Source: Gemmatimonadota bacterium (GTDB lineage Bacteria; JBHIER01; G020348925). Taken from it: 46,056 nt of DNA. The DNA lies in contig CP070758.1 in NCBI GenBank assembly GCA_020348925.1, forward strand, positions 600,899 through 646,954. Direction: 5' to 3'. This document shows positions 17,398 through 25,900 of the stretch, in pieces (the first letter of the stretch is position 1; each line of letters begins with the position of its first letter). The notes under the pieces were generated by a model. That model searched no databases and was not told the DNA's origin. It worked only from the letters and a program-made list of their open reading frames with translations. Made by a program: the position numbers and the translations under genes.

Positions 17398-18330
17398 TTA
17401 TTGATACGGTCGTATCTTCACAGGCTCTATTACCGGTAAAGTCTTATCACCGGTCCATTCCTGAAATGAGCCGTCGTAAAAGCGAACGTCATACCCGAGA
17501 TACTTGGCCGCAAAGTAAACCGGGCTGGCCCATATTCCCGTACCGCAGTAGATCACTAAAACCGAGCCCGGTTTCGCACCGTTGTCCGAAAATATCTCGG
17601 CCAATTCCGCCGCATCTTTCAATTGAGACGGCGAGTCCTCAGTCATCAACTCAAAGAACGGTATATTGAATGCTCCGGCAATATGTCCGCGTCTCTTAGA
17701 ATGACTATCCCTTTCAATACCGGTGTACACCTCCTCCGGCCTGGCGTCTATGATGACGATATTTGGATTTCTGATATTGTCGTTGATCCATTTTCCATCG
17801 ACAAAAACATCCGCATTCGGTCGAGGAGTATAATTTCCGGTTAATGCTTCCGGTAATTCTGCTGTCAGCTTCCGATTTTCGGCTTTCCATCGAGGAAACC
17901 CACCTTGAAGCATCGACGTACTGTCCCCCAGACCAGCATAATCCAGGGTGAGGAGAAGGCGGGTGGCCAACGAAATTCCTCTTGATTCCGCATAATAGAC
18001 CACAATCCTTGAAGTGTCACTCACCCCTGCTGATTTCAGAACGGAATCGAGTTTTGCGATGGGAGGCCTTTCGTGAAAGAGCCCATTCGGGGAATTCACA
18101 ACAACCTCAAGCAGCGAAAAAATACGCGCACCAGGAATATGCTCCTTGTCATACCCCTCCTTTCTCCCGACATGCAGGAGCAACAGAGAAGGATCGGCCA
18201 AGTGTTCTTCCAACCATTGCGTCGTGACAAACATTGATTCAACCGGACTTTTGCCGGAGACGGTTGATATTGAAATGCATGAAAAGATGAGAATGGCTGC
18301 GATCGTAATCCTAAATCCCGGTTTATTCAT
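17398..18330 (-). CDS. exported two-domain sulfurtransferase (rhodanese / mercaptopyruvate sulfurtransferase type)
   Basis: The 310-residue protein has a signal peptide (MNKPGFRITIAAILIFSC, ending near SGK) and two rhodanese domains. The C-terminal active loop is YCGTGIWAS with the catalytic C262. The N-terminal domain has YYAESRG and lacks Cys, as in classical two-domain enzymes. The enzyme would transfer sulfane sulfur from thiosulfate or mercaptopyruvate to an acceptor in the periplasm. AAGGAG precedes the ATG. It heads an operon with the two YeeE/YedE genes, so thiosulfate handling at the envelope is the likely role. The signal sequence could alternatively act as a membrane anchor. Confidence 0.88.
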   Translation of the reverse strand: MNKPGFRITIAAILIFSCISISTVSGKSPVESMFVTTQWLEEHLADPSLLLLHVGRKEGYDKEHIPGARIFSLLEVVVNSPNGLFHERPPIAKLDSVLKSAGVSDTSRIVVYYAESRGISLATRLLLTLDYAGLGDSTSMLQGGFPRWKAENRKLTAELPEALTGNYTPRPNADVFVDGKWINDNIRNPNIVIIDARPEEVYTGIERDSHSKRRGHIAGAFNIPFFELMTEDSPSQLKDAAELAEIFSDNGAKPGSVLVIYCGTGIWASPVYFAAKYLGYDVRFYDGSFQEWTGDKTLPVIEPVKIRPYQ

Positions 18331-18423
18331 TTTTTCTCCTTGTAGCGTTCACCATTTTTTGAGCCATGATACCCTGATTGCCTCTCACAAGCTCGTTTGG
18401 GGGTTCACGATCCTTCGGCCATT

Positions 18424-20316
18424 TCAATCGAGCCTGGTTGCCGGCTGGTCTATACCGTTCTGGTGCAGCACGAGGTGGGTGACTTGACCACGGCCGTCTT
18501 TCACAAACGTCAATTGCGCATCAATCAAGGCATAACAGAAGTCCGTCTCCGACTCCGCGTACATCTCGAGCTCCTGCTGACCCGTGAGCTGTGAGTAGAG
18601 TTTCCTCCCTTCAGCTTTGACGGAAAGAATGATCCCCGGAACGAACTCATACCGACCGGCGTAGGTTCGGAGAATTTCCGGATCCAATTCAATCACTTTG
18701 CGTCCGGCCGGTGGCTGAGTCTTTTGTGCGGCCGGCTTCCGTGTGTCGGCTTGGGTGGCAGGGGACGATTCCGTCAGATGTTCACGGGAGAGCATATGAT
18801 CGAGATTTGCAATTCCCAGGGCCCCCCAAGCGATCACCGTTGCGGAGTGTTTCTGGTACTCGGGAACAACCATATCATAGGTGTCGAATTGCGTGTGATG
18901 GCATCTCCAGTACGGGGTATCCCCCGACTGATCCCACATAAAGGACGGCACACCGGCCCCCAGAAAAACCATGTGATCGCTCATACAAAATGCAGCGCGA
19001 GTCGAGCCACAGCCCGCATGTAAGGCCGCTTTTCCGCCAGGGGACGCCTCGGGGCTTCCGTTGCCCGAAGCGCATGACGGTGTCCTCGGGTTGGGATTGC
19101 AGCAGCTTGTAGAATACAAAGGCAGGCGGTCCACCTGTTCTATGTCAAAGGGCATATCCTGGTTCAGGGTTCTGACAGGAGAAAATATCCCCTCAAAATC
19201 TTCCACCATAGCCTCGGTGGCGAGAATGCCGGAAATGTAGTCGCTCCCGTAGTCCATGTTCAGGACGGCCGAGATTTGTGGCATCAGCTCTGAGTGATCG
19301 GCCACATACCCCTTGGAACCGAACAAGCCTTGCTCGTGACCGCCGAAGAGAATAAAGCGAATCGTTCTGCGGGGCCTGGCTCCGGATTCCATCAGTATTC
19401 GTGCCGCTTCCATGGCCGCGGCGACCCCTGTCCCGTTGTCGCAAGCGCCGCTGGCCCCATCCCAGGAATCCAGATGAGCCCCAACGATCACATATTCATG
19501 CGCCAGGTCCGTCCCGGGAATTTCGGCCACCACATTGTAGATGGGAATGGGACCCTTCTTAAAGTAATTCCGGATGTCAAAGGCGAGAACGACCTCTTCA
19601 TTTTCAGATATGTAATTCGCAATCTCCTTCCACTCCTGTCCCGGGAGGATGATCACAGGAGTCTCCGGCAACGCTTCCCATTCAATAAGATAGTTGCCGA
19701 AGGATTGCAGGAGCTCATCATCCACTGATGGAATGAGTACACCGGCTAGAGTGAGATTGAGTTCCTGTCCCTTTTTCAAATATTCGGCGCTCCTGCCTCT
19801 TTTTTTGTCGGGATCCCATACGATCCAAGATCCTTGAAATTCCGAACGTCTCGTCTCCAGTTCATCCACCGTCTCTGGCCCCATGACGGCACGCGCCACA
19901 ACCCGACCGCTTGTTCCCGCTGTCCACGCCGGTGTGGTGAAATGGAGATCCTGGGTCACAGGGTTCATGATGGATCCGTACGATTGCCCTCGATTGAAGC
20001 CGACCGGCATCTCAGCGCACTTCTCCAAATGGACGTTTGTCAAGCCGAAGCTTTGAAACCTGTCAAGGGCCCATTCACAGGCATTCCGCAGGTTGTCGGA
20101 ACCCGTCAAACGCGGACCGATCCTGTTGGTCAGATGATCCAGGTGCTCCATGACTCTGTTGTCGTTTCTACCAATTGTAAGAATGCGCTCCTGAAGATCC
20201 TGACCGTCGACGAGGGCGGATGTGCCGCAGAGGTATCCCGAAATAATAAAAATGATCACTATCATCAAGCCTGAGTAAGACCTCATAGTGACGAGACTTT
20301 CTCTTCCTTTTCTCAT
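18424..20316 (-). CDS. exported M28-family peptidase-like protein with catalytic Glu replaced by His
   Basis: This 630-residue protein has a signal anchor (residues about 12-35), an M28 aminopeptidase/carboxypeptidase Q-like fold with PA insert, and a C-terminal DUF3471-like beta domain (about 550-630). Zinc ligands are visible: H281 and D293 (GAHLDSWDGASGACDNGTG), E328, Asp of NMDYGSD, and His of CHHTQFDTYD. The family motif GEE, whose first Glu is the general base, reads GHE (H327). The protein may be inactive or use another base. A Cys-containing insert (STSCCNPNPRTPSCASG) precedes the SDHMVFLGAG strand. Start supported by AAGGAGGAA. It is paralogous to the gene at 22977-25037. Confidence 0.87.
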   Translation of the reverse strand: MRKGRESLVTMRSYSGLMIVIIFIISGYLCGTSALVDGQDLQERILTIGRNDNRVMEHLDHLTNRIGPRLTGSDNLRNACEWALDRFQSFGLTNVHLEKCAEMPVGFNRGQSYGSIMNPVTQDLHFTTPAWTAGTSGRVVARAVMGPETVDELETRRSEFQGSWIVWDPDKKRGRSAEYLKKGQELNLTLAGVLIPSVDDELLQSFGNYLIEWEALPETPVIILPGQEWKEIANYISENEEVVLAFDIRNYFKKGPIPIYNVVAEIPGTDLAHEYVIVGAHLDSWDGASGACDNGTGVAAAMEAARILMESGARPRRTIRFILFGGHEQGLFGSKGYVADHSELMPQISAVLNMDYGSDYISGILATEAMVEDFEGIFSPVRTLNQDMPFDIEQVDRLPLYSTSCCNPNPRTPSCASGNGSPEASPGGKAALHAGCGSTRAAFCMSDHMVFLGAGVPSFMWDQSGDTPYWRCHHTQFDTYDMVVPEYQKHSATVIAWGALGIANLDHMLSREHLTESSPATQADTRKPAAQKTQPPAGRKVIELDPEILRTYAGRYEFVPGIILSVKAEGRKLYSQLTGQQELEMYAESETDFCYALIDAQLTFVKDGRGQVTHLVLHQNGIDQPATRLD

Positions 20317-20408
20317 TGAGTTCCTCCTTATCTCTGTGAAGCAGATACTCCGTTCTGGTCGGCCGGGCCTCCGGCATGGTCAACCGACTTAGTGTCTTGA
20401 ATCCTTTT

Positions 20409-21572
20409 CTATTCTCCAGTAAGGAATGCTTCGATCTTTTCAATCACCGGTTTCGCGCCGAGATCATAATTTGACATGACAGCCACAGTATACCCGGCAT
20501 TCATGTACATGGCAAGGTGGGAATGTATCCCTGCAGCACCTCCACTGTGACCGATAATGCGTTGGCCGTTTACGATTCTTTCCTGGAAGAGATAGGCATA
20601 TTTACGGTTCAAATCCTTCTTGATTTCTCCAGTCATCGTAGGAAGAGCTTCAACGACCTTTCCCTTGGTCAGTATTTCAAAGTGTTTCTTGTCAAGAAGC
20701 TTGTAATTCCGGAGTGCAATATCGAAGCGAAGAAGATCCTCGACGGTCGAATACCCGCCCCCTGCCGGGCACCCCTTGGTGGGATTGGCAAAAAGATTAT
20801 TGTGCCAGCTCTCGTATTGTCCACCGAAAATATTCATTTTGGTGTATCCAATGGCCAGATTCGGAACTGGTTCATCCATCTCGTAGCACTCGGTATCGAT
20901 CATCCCTGCCGGTTCGGTCACATGCGATCGGATATAATCGTGATAACTCATTCCGGATATCCTCTCTATGATGAGCCCGAGGACCAGGGGTCCGCAATTA
21001 CTGTATTGAAATCGTTCTCCCGGCTCGAAATCGAGGGGTTTTGTGTTTGTCAAATCATCGAAATCCTTGACGGTTTTCAACTGCGCCCATTGAGGGTTCT
21101 GAAAAAATTCCATCCAGTAGAGCCCCATACCGGAGGTGTGCGTCAGGAGATGGTGTATTGTGACTTTCTCTCTCACCTCCCGATTGGGGTAGTCGGGAAG
21201 ATGCGCCCCGACGTAATCATCATAAGAAAGCTTTCCCCCTTGGACAAGCTGCGCTATCGCCACGCCGGTAAACATCTTGTTCATGGAACCGAGGTTGAAC
21301 TTTGTGTCGACCCGGTTGGGAACGCCGTATCGTTTGCACGCTTCTCCTACGGCTCTTTTGTAAATCGGAACGCCGTCTTTGGCAACGAGGACTGTTCCCG
21401 AGAAACGATCCTCCTCAACAAGTCGGTCGAGACACTCATCAATGACAGTGTTTATCTCTTGAGTTGTTTCTTCTATGGGAGACGCCTGCAGAAAAATTCC
21501 AGAAGAGATAAAGACTATGAAACCACATATGGAGACCGATGTGATTGTATGTAATAACAACGAGAAATTCAT
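20409..21572 (-). CDS. exported serine hydrolase of the class C beta-lactamase fold
   Basis: The 387-residue protein has an N-terminal signal segment (about 1-30). The class C/PBP-like catalytic set is present: SMNK (S96 nucleophile, K99), YSN (Y190-N192) and GHSGGAAG near residue 350 as the third motif. Such proteins include esterases, D-aminopeptidases and D-Ala-D-Ala carboxypeptidases, and true beta-lactamase activity cannot be assumed. AGAGGT precedes the ATG. It lies 47 nt after the aspartyl protease gene and 92 nt before the M28-like gene, in a run of four exported hydrolases on the same strand. Confidence 0.85.
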   Translation of the reverse strand: MNFSLLLHTITSVSICGFIVFISSGIFLQASPIEETTQEINTVIDECLDRLVEEDRFSGTVLVAKDGVPIYKRAVGEACKRYGVPNRVDTKFNLGSMNKMFTGVAIAQLVQGGKLSYDDYVGAHLPDYPNREVREKVTIHHLLTHTSGMGLYWMEFFQNPQWAQLKTVKDFDDLTNTKPLDFEPGERFQYSNCGPLVLGLIIERISGMSYHDYIRSHVTEPAGMIDTECYEMDEPVPNLAIGYTKMNIFGGQYESWHNNLFANPTKGCPAGGGYSTVEDLLRFDIALRNYKLLDKKHFEILTKGKVVEALPTMTGEIKKDLNRKYAYLFQERIVNGQRIIGHSGGAAGIHSHLAMYMNAGYTVAVMSNYDLGAKPVIEKIEAFLTGE

Positions 21573-21619
21573 ATAGAAACCTCTTTTCGCTAAATCGACT
21601 CTTAATGATAATAGGGAGG

Positions 21620-22858
21620 TTAAATTAACCGGCGGAGTTTCAAACGGACTCTCTTTCGTTCTTCATCGCGCAGAATTTCAAGAGTTACCCAATCGCTTTC
21701 ATTCTTCAACAACTCTTCGACGTCATCCTCCTTCACATGAACTGCCGGCAGATCATTAATTTCAGTGACGACATCATTTGCCCGCAGCCCGGCTTCACTT
21801 GCAGGGGAATTCGGCACAACACGGTCAATTATAAAAGTACCCTTGTCAGTTTTTGTCAATTGTACTCCGGCCATGTTGAATTCGAAGGGATCGTTGTAAT
21901 GCCTGTTGGGTTCCAGGATCATGAGCTCGTTGGTATAGTCGAAGATGACATGGAATCGACGAAGAACATCCGTCCCTAAATTTCCCTCCTTTCCCACCCC
22001 TCCCCCACCACAGGCAGCAAGTGCACCCGTGCTGAATGATGTCACAACATCCTCCAACGTGTATGGATCGAGAGTGAGACTCTTGATGCGACCGACGTAT
22101 CCGTCCACATCACCACCGACACCTGTTCCCAAACGAAATTCGATGGCATTGTCAGGAACAACAATGCTCTCATGCGCTCCGACACTCAACGAAAGTGCAT
22201 GGGTAGCCCCAAGATCCACAACAAGTTGCAGTGGAACTCTCTTTCCATCCGTCATTTCCACCGTGCAATCCAGATACGGAAAACCGCCATTGAAGGAGAG
22301 CGGCAGTTCCCGCCCGGAACCTGAGTATTTGAACCCCTCTGGTTCGGTCAGACGAATCACCATCTTCTCGAAGTCGATCTCAACAACAAAAAGACCGAAC
22401 AGCGAATACCCGATGACTCCATCCATCTCAAATCGATTCTGAAAGGGATTGTTCGGCATCACGATAACGTTTTGATCCGTCAACTCCAAGCCGGGAAACT
22501 GAATCGTAACTCCCGTTGAAAAGTCGGCAGGAACCGGTTCACCTCCAGCACCACCGACCATGATCTGGCCCACGGACTCGAGATCAAGCTCCTCCACTCG
22601 TGCGTTGTCAAACAACATCGCACCAGGGATGGGACACCCGGTGTCTAAAACCAGTCGAAAATTTTTTCCACCCACTTTCGCCTGAACAAGAACTTTATTC
22701 CTTTCCAACTCGAAAGGGATTGTTGCACTTCCATTATCGGATAACATCTTATATGTCCCACTCGAAAAAACATTACCGCATTGTGCTTGTGTATTGGAAT
22801 ACATATTGGCGAGCAGGAAGACGGAAGTAGAAATTGTGATCAGTGTAAGTACCCTCAT
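21620..22858 (-). CDS. exported retropepsin-like aspartyl protease with PDZ domain
   Basis: The 412-residue product has a signal peptide (MRVLTLITISTSVFLLAN to TQAQ). Two retropepsin-like halves follow: the first has the classical active motif LDTGCP (D72), the second reads VVDLGATHAL (D215), where Leu replaces the usual Thr/Ser of DTG. A PDZ domain (about 320-405: VVPNSPASEAGLRANDVVTEIN) closes the protein. A glycine run next to a cysteine (ACGGGGVG) lies between the halves and the PDZ. The frame extends to 22894, but the ATG at 22858 is preceded by AAGGGG and starts the signal peptide. Expected periplasmic or surface protease or peptide binder. Confidence 0.85.
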   Translation of the reverse strand: MRVLTLITISTSVFLLANMYSNTQAQCGNVFSSGTYKMLSDNGSATIPFELERNKVLVQAKVGGKNFRLVLDTGCPIPGAMLFDNARVEELDLESVGQIMVGGAGGEPVPADFSTGVTIQFPGLELTDQNVIVMPNNPFQNRFEMDGVIGYSLFGLFVVEIDFEKMVIRLTEPEGFKYSGSGRELPLSFNGGFPYLDCTVEMTDGKRVPLQLVVDLGATHALSLSVGAHESIVVPDNAIEFRLGTGVGGDVDGYVGRIKSLTLDPYTLEDVVTSFSTGALAACGGGGVGKEGNLGTDVLRRFHVIFDYTNELMILEPNRHYNDPFEFNMAGVQLTKTDKGTFIIDRVVPNSPASEAGLRANDVVTEINDLPAVHVKEDDVEELLKNESDWVTLEILRDEERKRVRLKLRRLI

Positions 22859-22976
22859 TCGTTTCCCCTTCAAAGGTGTTTGTTCTTCACTCATTTTTGC
22901 GAAAAGGGATGCAACTGATCAGAGAAAACTCAGTTACATCCCTGTTTTTTGGTGTAAGATAAGTCTAAAACGATCC

Positions 22977-25037
22977 TCAGATACTGCGGCCGCAGCAGCT
23001 TTGCGTTTTCGAGGATGAACTTCCAGGCGGACAGCAATCCTTGCTCTGAGTCGGGCAGCAGCCGCTCTCCCCCTGCGGACAACAATCACCATTTCTTTGT
23101 CCGGCCGTGCAACATCCTGACGGACAACATCCGCTTGCTTTCGGATCCGGAGTCCCTGTTGTTTTCGAGCTGTGAGGATAATACCCCGTCTCAACTGATG
23201 TGGATTTGATCAGTGAGGATTGTTCCTCGAACAGGAACGAACCGGAGCCGGCAGGCTTCGATGACGTTTCATCGTCAACCAAGTTTTCCCTTAAAAGCAG
23301 ATGATCAAGGTTGGCAACGCCGAGTGCCGCCAGGGCAATCACTGTCGCGGAGTGCTTCTGGTATTTTGGAATCACCTGCTCGTACGTGTCCCTTTGCGTA
23401 TGTGGATAGTATGGAACAGGATTCTCACCCTGCTGCATCCACATGAAAGCCGGCACACCGGCCGCCAGAAACTGAGCGTGATCGCTCGAACCCACCGCCT
23501 TGACAATCCGCTTGCGAGTAGTAGTAGCTTTCTCCTCAGCGGTCACGTTCTGTTTCGTAAAGGCTTGCCCTCCGCACCCACCACCTCCACATCCCCCACC
23601 TCCCTCTGTGTTTTTCACCAGGGACTGTCCTCCGCAGCCGCCACCCCCACCACCGCATCCTCCTCCACCCCCGCCTGAATCCGTCACAAGGGAGGGGCTT
23701 CCGCAGCCACCACCGCCGCATCCGCTATCGGCTATTTTTTCCTTGATAACAGTTTTGCCAACACCACCAACCATCAGTGGAGAACGGGCCGGTCCGTTTC
23801 CACAGCAGTCTGTTATTGTCTGGGGCAGGCTCTCGACCAATCCAATTCCGAAAGGCATATCTTCATTCAGAGATTTGACCGGGGCGAAAATCTCCTTAAA
23901 ATCCTCCAGCATCGGCTCGGTGGCAAGAATGCCTGAGATGTAATCGGCACCCTGGTCCATGTTGAACATGGCCGAAATTTTATCCAATTGATCTGAGTGG
24001 TCCGTTACATAGGCCCTCGAACCCAGCATGCCCACTTCTTCCCCAGCGAAGAGGACAAAACGGATTGTTCGTCGGGGACGGATTCCGGCCTCCGCGAGGA
24101 TTCTCGCTGCCTCCATGGCAGCAGCCACACCAGTACCATTATCCGCAGCTCCCGTGGCTCCGTCGTGAGAATCAAGATGCGCTCCGACGATCACATACTC
24201 ATCCGGCAGCTCGGTACCGGGGATGTCTGCGACCACATTATAAATCGGTATCGGCCCTTTCTTGAAATAGTTCCGGATATCGAACTCAAGCGTAACCTCC
24301 TCACCTTCTCCCAACAGATCGGCTATCTCTTCCCATTCCTCCTGCAGAAGGATTATGCTGGGAGTCGTGGGTAGGTCGTCCCACTCGAGGCCTCGATAAT
24401 TGCCAAAAGTATGAATGAATTCCCCCGAAGAAGGAAGGATGACACCTGCTACGTCAAAGTTCAGTTCATCCCATTTTTCGATGTACGATGCATTCTTCTC
24501 CGGGTCGTCGAAGGGACGCCACAGTATCCATCTCCCTTCGATATCCGCACCCATCTTCTCCAGGTCATCCTCGGATTCGGGGGCAAGTACAGCTCGAGCA
24601 CTCGTACGACCACGAGTCCCCGCAGTCCAGGCATGGGTCGAGAAGTGAAGGCGCTTGTTCTTCGGCGACAGAATGGCTCCTGATGAGGTGCCGCGATTAA
24701 AGCCGATGGGAATTTCCGCAACCCGCTCCAGATGAGCATTGGACAGGCCGAAGCGTTTAAACTGATCGCGGGCCCATTCACTGGCTGTTTGATAGTTGTC
24801 CGAACCGGTTTGACGGGGTCCTATCCGGTTCGTAAGATGGTTCAGATGGTCCATGACTCTGCTGTCTTTTGTACCGACAGAAATGATCCGGTCATGAACA
24901 ACGCCGCTTTCGATGAAGCTGGACTTTCCCGCATGGCTCTTTGCCATCATAGCGTTGTTGGATGTACACGAGATGATACCTGCGGCCAGAAACACAAAAG
25001 CAGCGAAATATACAAGAGTTCTCGATATTTTTCTCAT
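22977..25037 (-). CDS. M28-family peptidase lipoprotein with Gly/Cys-rich insert and CC-rich tail
   Basis: The 686-residue lipoprotein (lipobox before C24, AAGIISC) is an M28 carboxypeptidase Q-like enzyme with intact residues H287, D299 (GAHLDSHDGATGAADNGTG), E333-E334 (AGEEVGMLGS), NMDQGAD and YPHTQRDTY. Two features are odd. An insert of about 55 residues (437-491) is almost only Gly and Cys (GCGGGGCG, GGCGGGGGGCGG, GGGCGGGGCGG), just before the SSDHAQFLAAG strand. The C-terminal about 54 residues hold six CC pairs (SGCCPSGCC, DCCP, GCCP, DCCP, SCCG). Both could bind metal or form disulfides. The frame extends to 25100, but the ATG at 25037 has GAGGAGGTG and the lipobox. Paralogue of the gene at 18424-20316. 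Confidence 0.88.
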   Translation of the reverse strand: MRKISRTLVYFAAFVFLAAGIISCTSNNAMMAKSHAGKSSFIESGVVHDRIISVGTKDSRVMDHLNHLTNRIGPRQTGSDNYQTASEWARDQFKRFGLSNAHLERVAEIPIGFNRGTSSGAILSPKNKRLHFSTHAWTAGTRGRTSARAVLAPESEDDLEKMGADIEGRWILWRPFDDPEKNASYIEKWDELNFDVAGVILPSSGEFIHTFGNYRGLEWDDLPTTPSIILLQEEWEEIADLLGEGEEVTLEFDIRNYFKKGPIPIYNVVADIPGTELPDEYVIVGAHLDSHDGATGAADNGTGVAAAMEAARILAEAGIRPRRTIRFVLFAGEEVGMLGSRAYVTDHSDQLDKISAMFNMDQGADYISGILATEPMLEDFKEIFAPVKSLNEDMPFGIGLVESLPQTITDCCGNGPARSPLMVGGVGKTVIKEKIADSGCGGGGCGSPSLVTDSGGGGGGCGGGGGGCGGQSLVKNTEGGGGCGGGGCGGQAFTKQNVTAEEKATTTRKRIVKAVGSSDHAQFLAAGVPAFMWMQQGENPVPYYPHTQRDTYEQVIPKYQKHSATVIALAALGVANLDHLLLRENLVDDETSSKPAGSGSFLFEEQSSLIKSTSVETGYYPHSSKTTGTPDPKASGCCPSGCCTAGQRNGDCCPQGESGCCPTQSKDCCPPGSSSSKTQSCCGRSI

Positions 25038-25164
25038 AAGCACCTCCTCTCTCATAAAATTACCATGACTGTCTGACGGCTTTTTCCATCTCAATTCCAT
25101 GTCTCAGTTTATAACATTCGGACCACCTCCTATTACATCAGATCCCAACTTTATTATTCTCATC

Positions 25165-25623
25165 TTATATCCTTGATTCTTGCACTGATCGAACCATGAC
25201 CGTTGCCGTCTCGGGGCAGATTGTTGAAAATTCAGACGATTCTTTGATTTCGTCCGGGACAGAAGATCGATTAACAGCACGAAATCCGAACCGTTTGAAA
25301 TAGTGGTCGGCATCTGTGGTAATAAGATACACGTCTGACAATTCATTCGCTCTGGCCCATGACAGGCGATTCTTTACAAGAGCTTCCCCGATCGATCTCT
25401 TTCGCCATTCAGAGTCAACCGCGCAGGAGCGCAGTAAACCGTGCGACCCATAAACTTCGATCCCGGCGACTCCGATGATGTGATCTTGGGACTCAGCAAC
25501 ACAGTAGGACTCCTCAAAATGCTCATCAACGCCTTCAAGGGGAAGATTGGAGTCCAACAGCAATCCCTTCACACTCTGTTCATCTTTACCCCGTGCAGGT
25601 CTTATGTGATATGATCGTTCCAT
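25165..25623 (-). CDS. GNAT-family acetyltransferase, ArsN2-like
   Basis: The 152-residue protein has the pattern of ArsN2-type N-acetyltransferases: LLLDSNLPLEGVDEHF at the start, VAGIEVYGSHGLLRSCAVD, an acetyl-CoA loop RKRSIGEALV, YLITTDADHYFKRFGF, and a C-terminal CPETATVMVRS. ArsN proteins are linked to arsenic, and in ArsN1 to phosphinothricin-type arsenical, detoxification. No other ars gene is nearby, so the substrate is uncertain. The ribosome binding site is weak. It lies downstream of a bipartite upstream element also found before the ABC ATPase gene. Confidence 0.82.
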   Translation of the reverse strand: MERSYHIRPARGKDEQSVKGLLLDSNLPLEGVDEHFEESYCVAESQDHIIGVAGIEVYGSHGLLRSCAVDSEWRKRSIGEALVKNRLSWARANELSDVYLITTDADHYFKRFGFRAVNRSSVPDEIKESSEFSTICPETATVMVRSVQESRI

Positions 25624-25656
25624 TTTTCACATTTCAATCGAAATACGTTACACACA

Positions 25657-25804
25657 GCTTCTCCGGTCCGTATTCCCTTTGACTCAAAAACTCCCAAAAA
25701 GTTGCAAATGACAACTATAATTATCCGCAATCACTTCTTTGGAAAAACAATTCCACTTAGAGGTAATGCTGTACATTGAATGGAAGTGACTGGACCGGAG
25801 AAGC
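25657..25804. repeat. perfect 13-bp inverted repeat pair, 122 nt apart
   Basis: GCTTCTCCGGTCC at 25657-25669 is exactly matched in inverse by GGACCGGAGAAGC at 25792-25804. The pair encloses the bipartite element at 25678-25716, upstream of the acetyltransferase gene. A further imperfect hairpin (GAAGTG/CACTTC arms, 25783-25816) overlaps the right arm. It could be the ends of a tiny mobile element or a long-range RNA or DNA structure. No gene is seen in 25624-25900. Confidence 0.6.
25678..25716 (-). promoter_or_regulatory. bipartite upstream element, copy 1 (before acetyltransferase gene)
   Basis: On the minus strand: AGTTGTCATTTGCAACT (an inverted repeat AGTTG/CAACT), then 14 nt, then GAGTCAAA. 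The second copy at 29163-29201 has the same parts with the same 14-nt spacing. It lies 55 nt before the acetyltransferase start codon. Confidence 0.55.
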
Positions 25805-25900
25805 CTCAGCCACTTCATTGCTGCGGGCAGTTTTTCTTATCGGAACCGCCTCCTCTGAAGTTTCATACATTGTCAGGCATTTGCATCCTTCAGCGGATAT

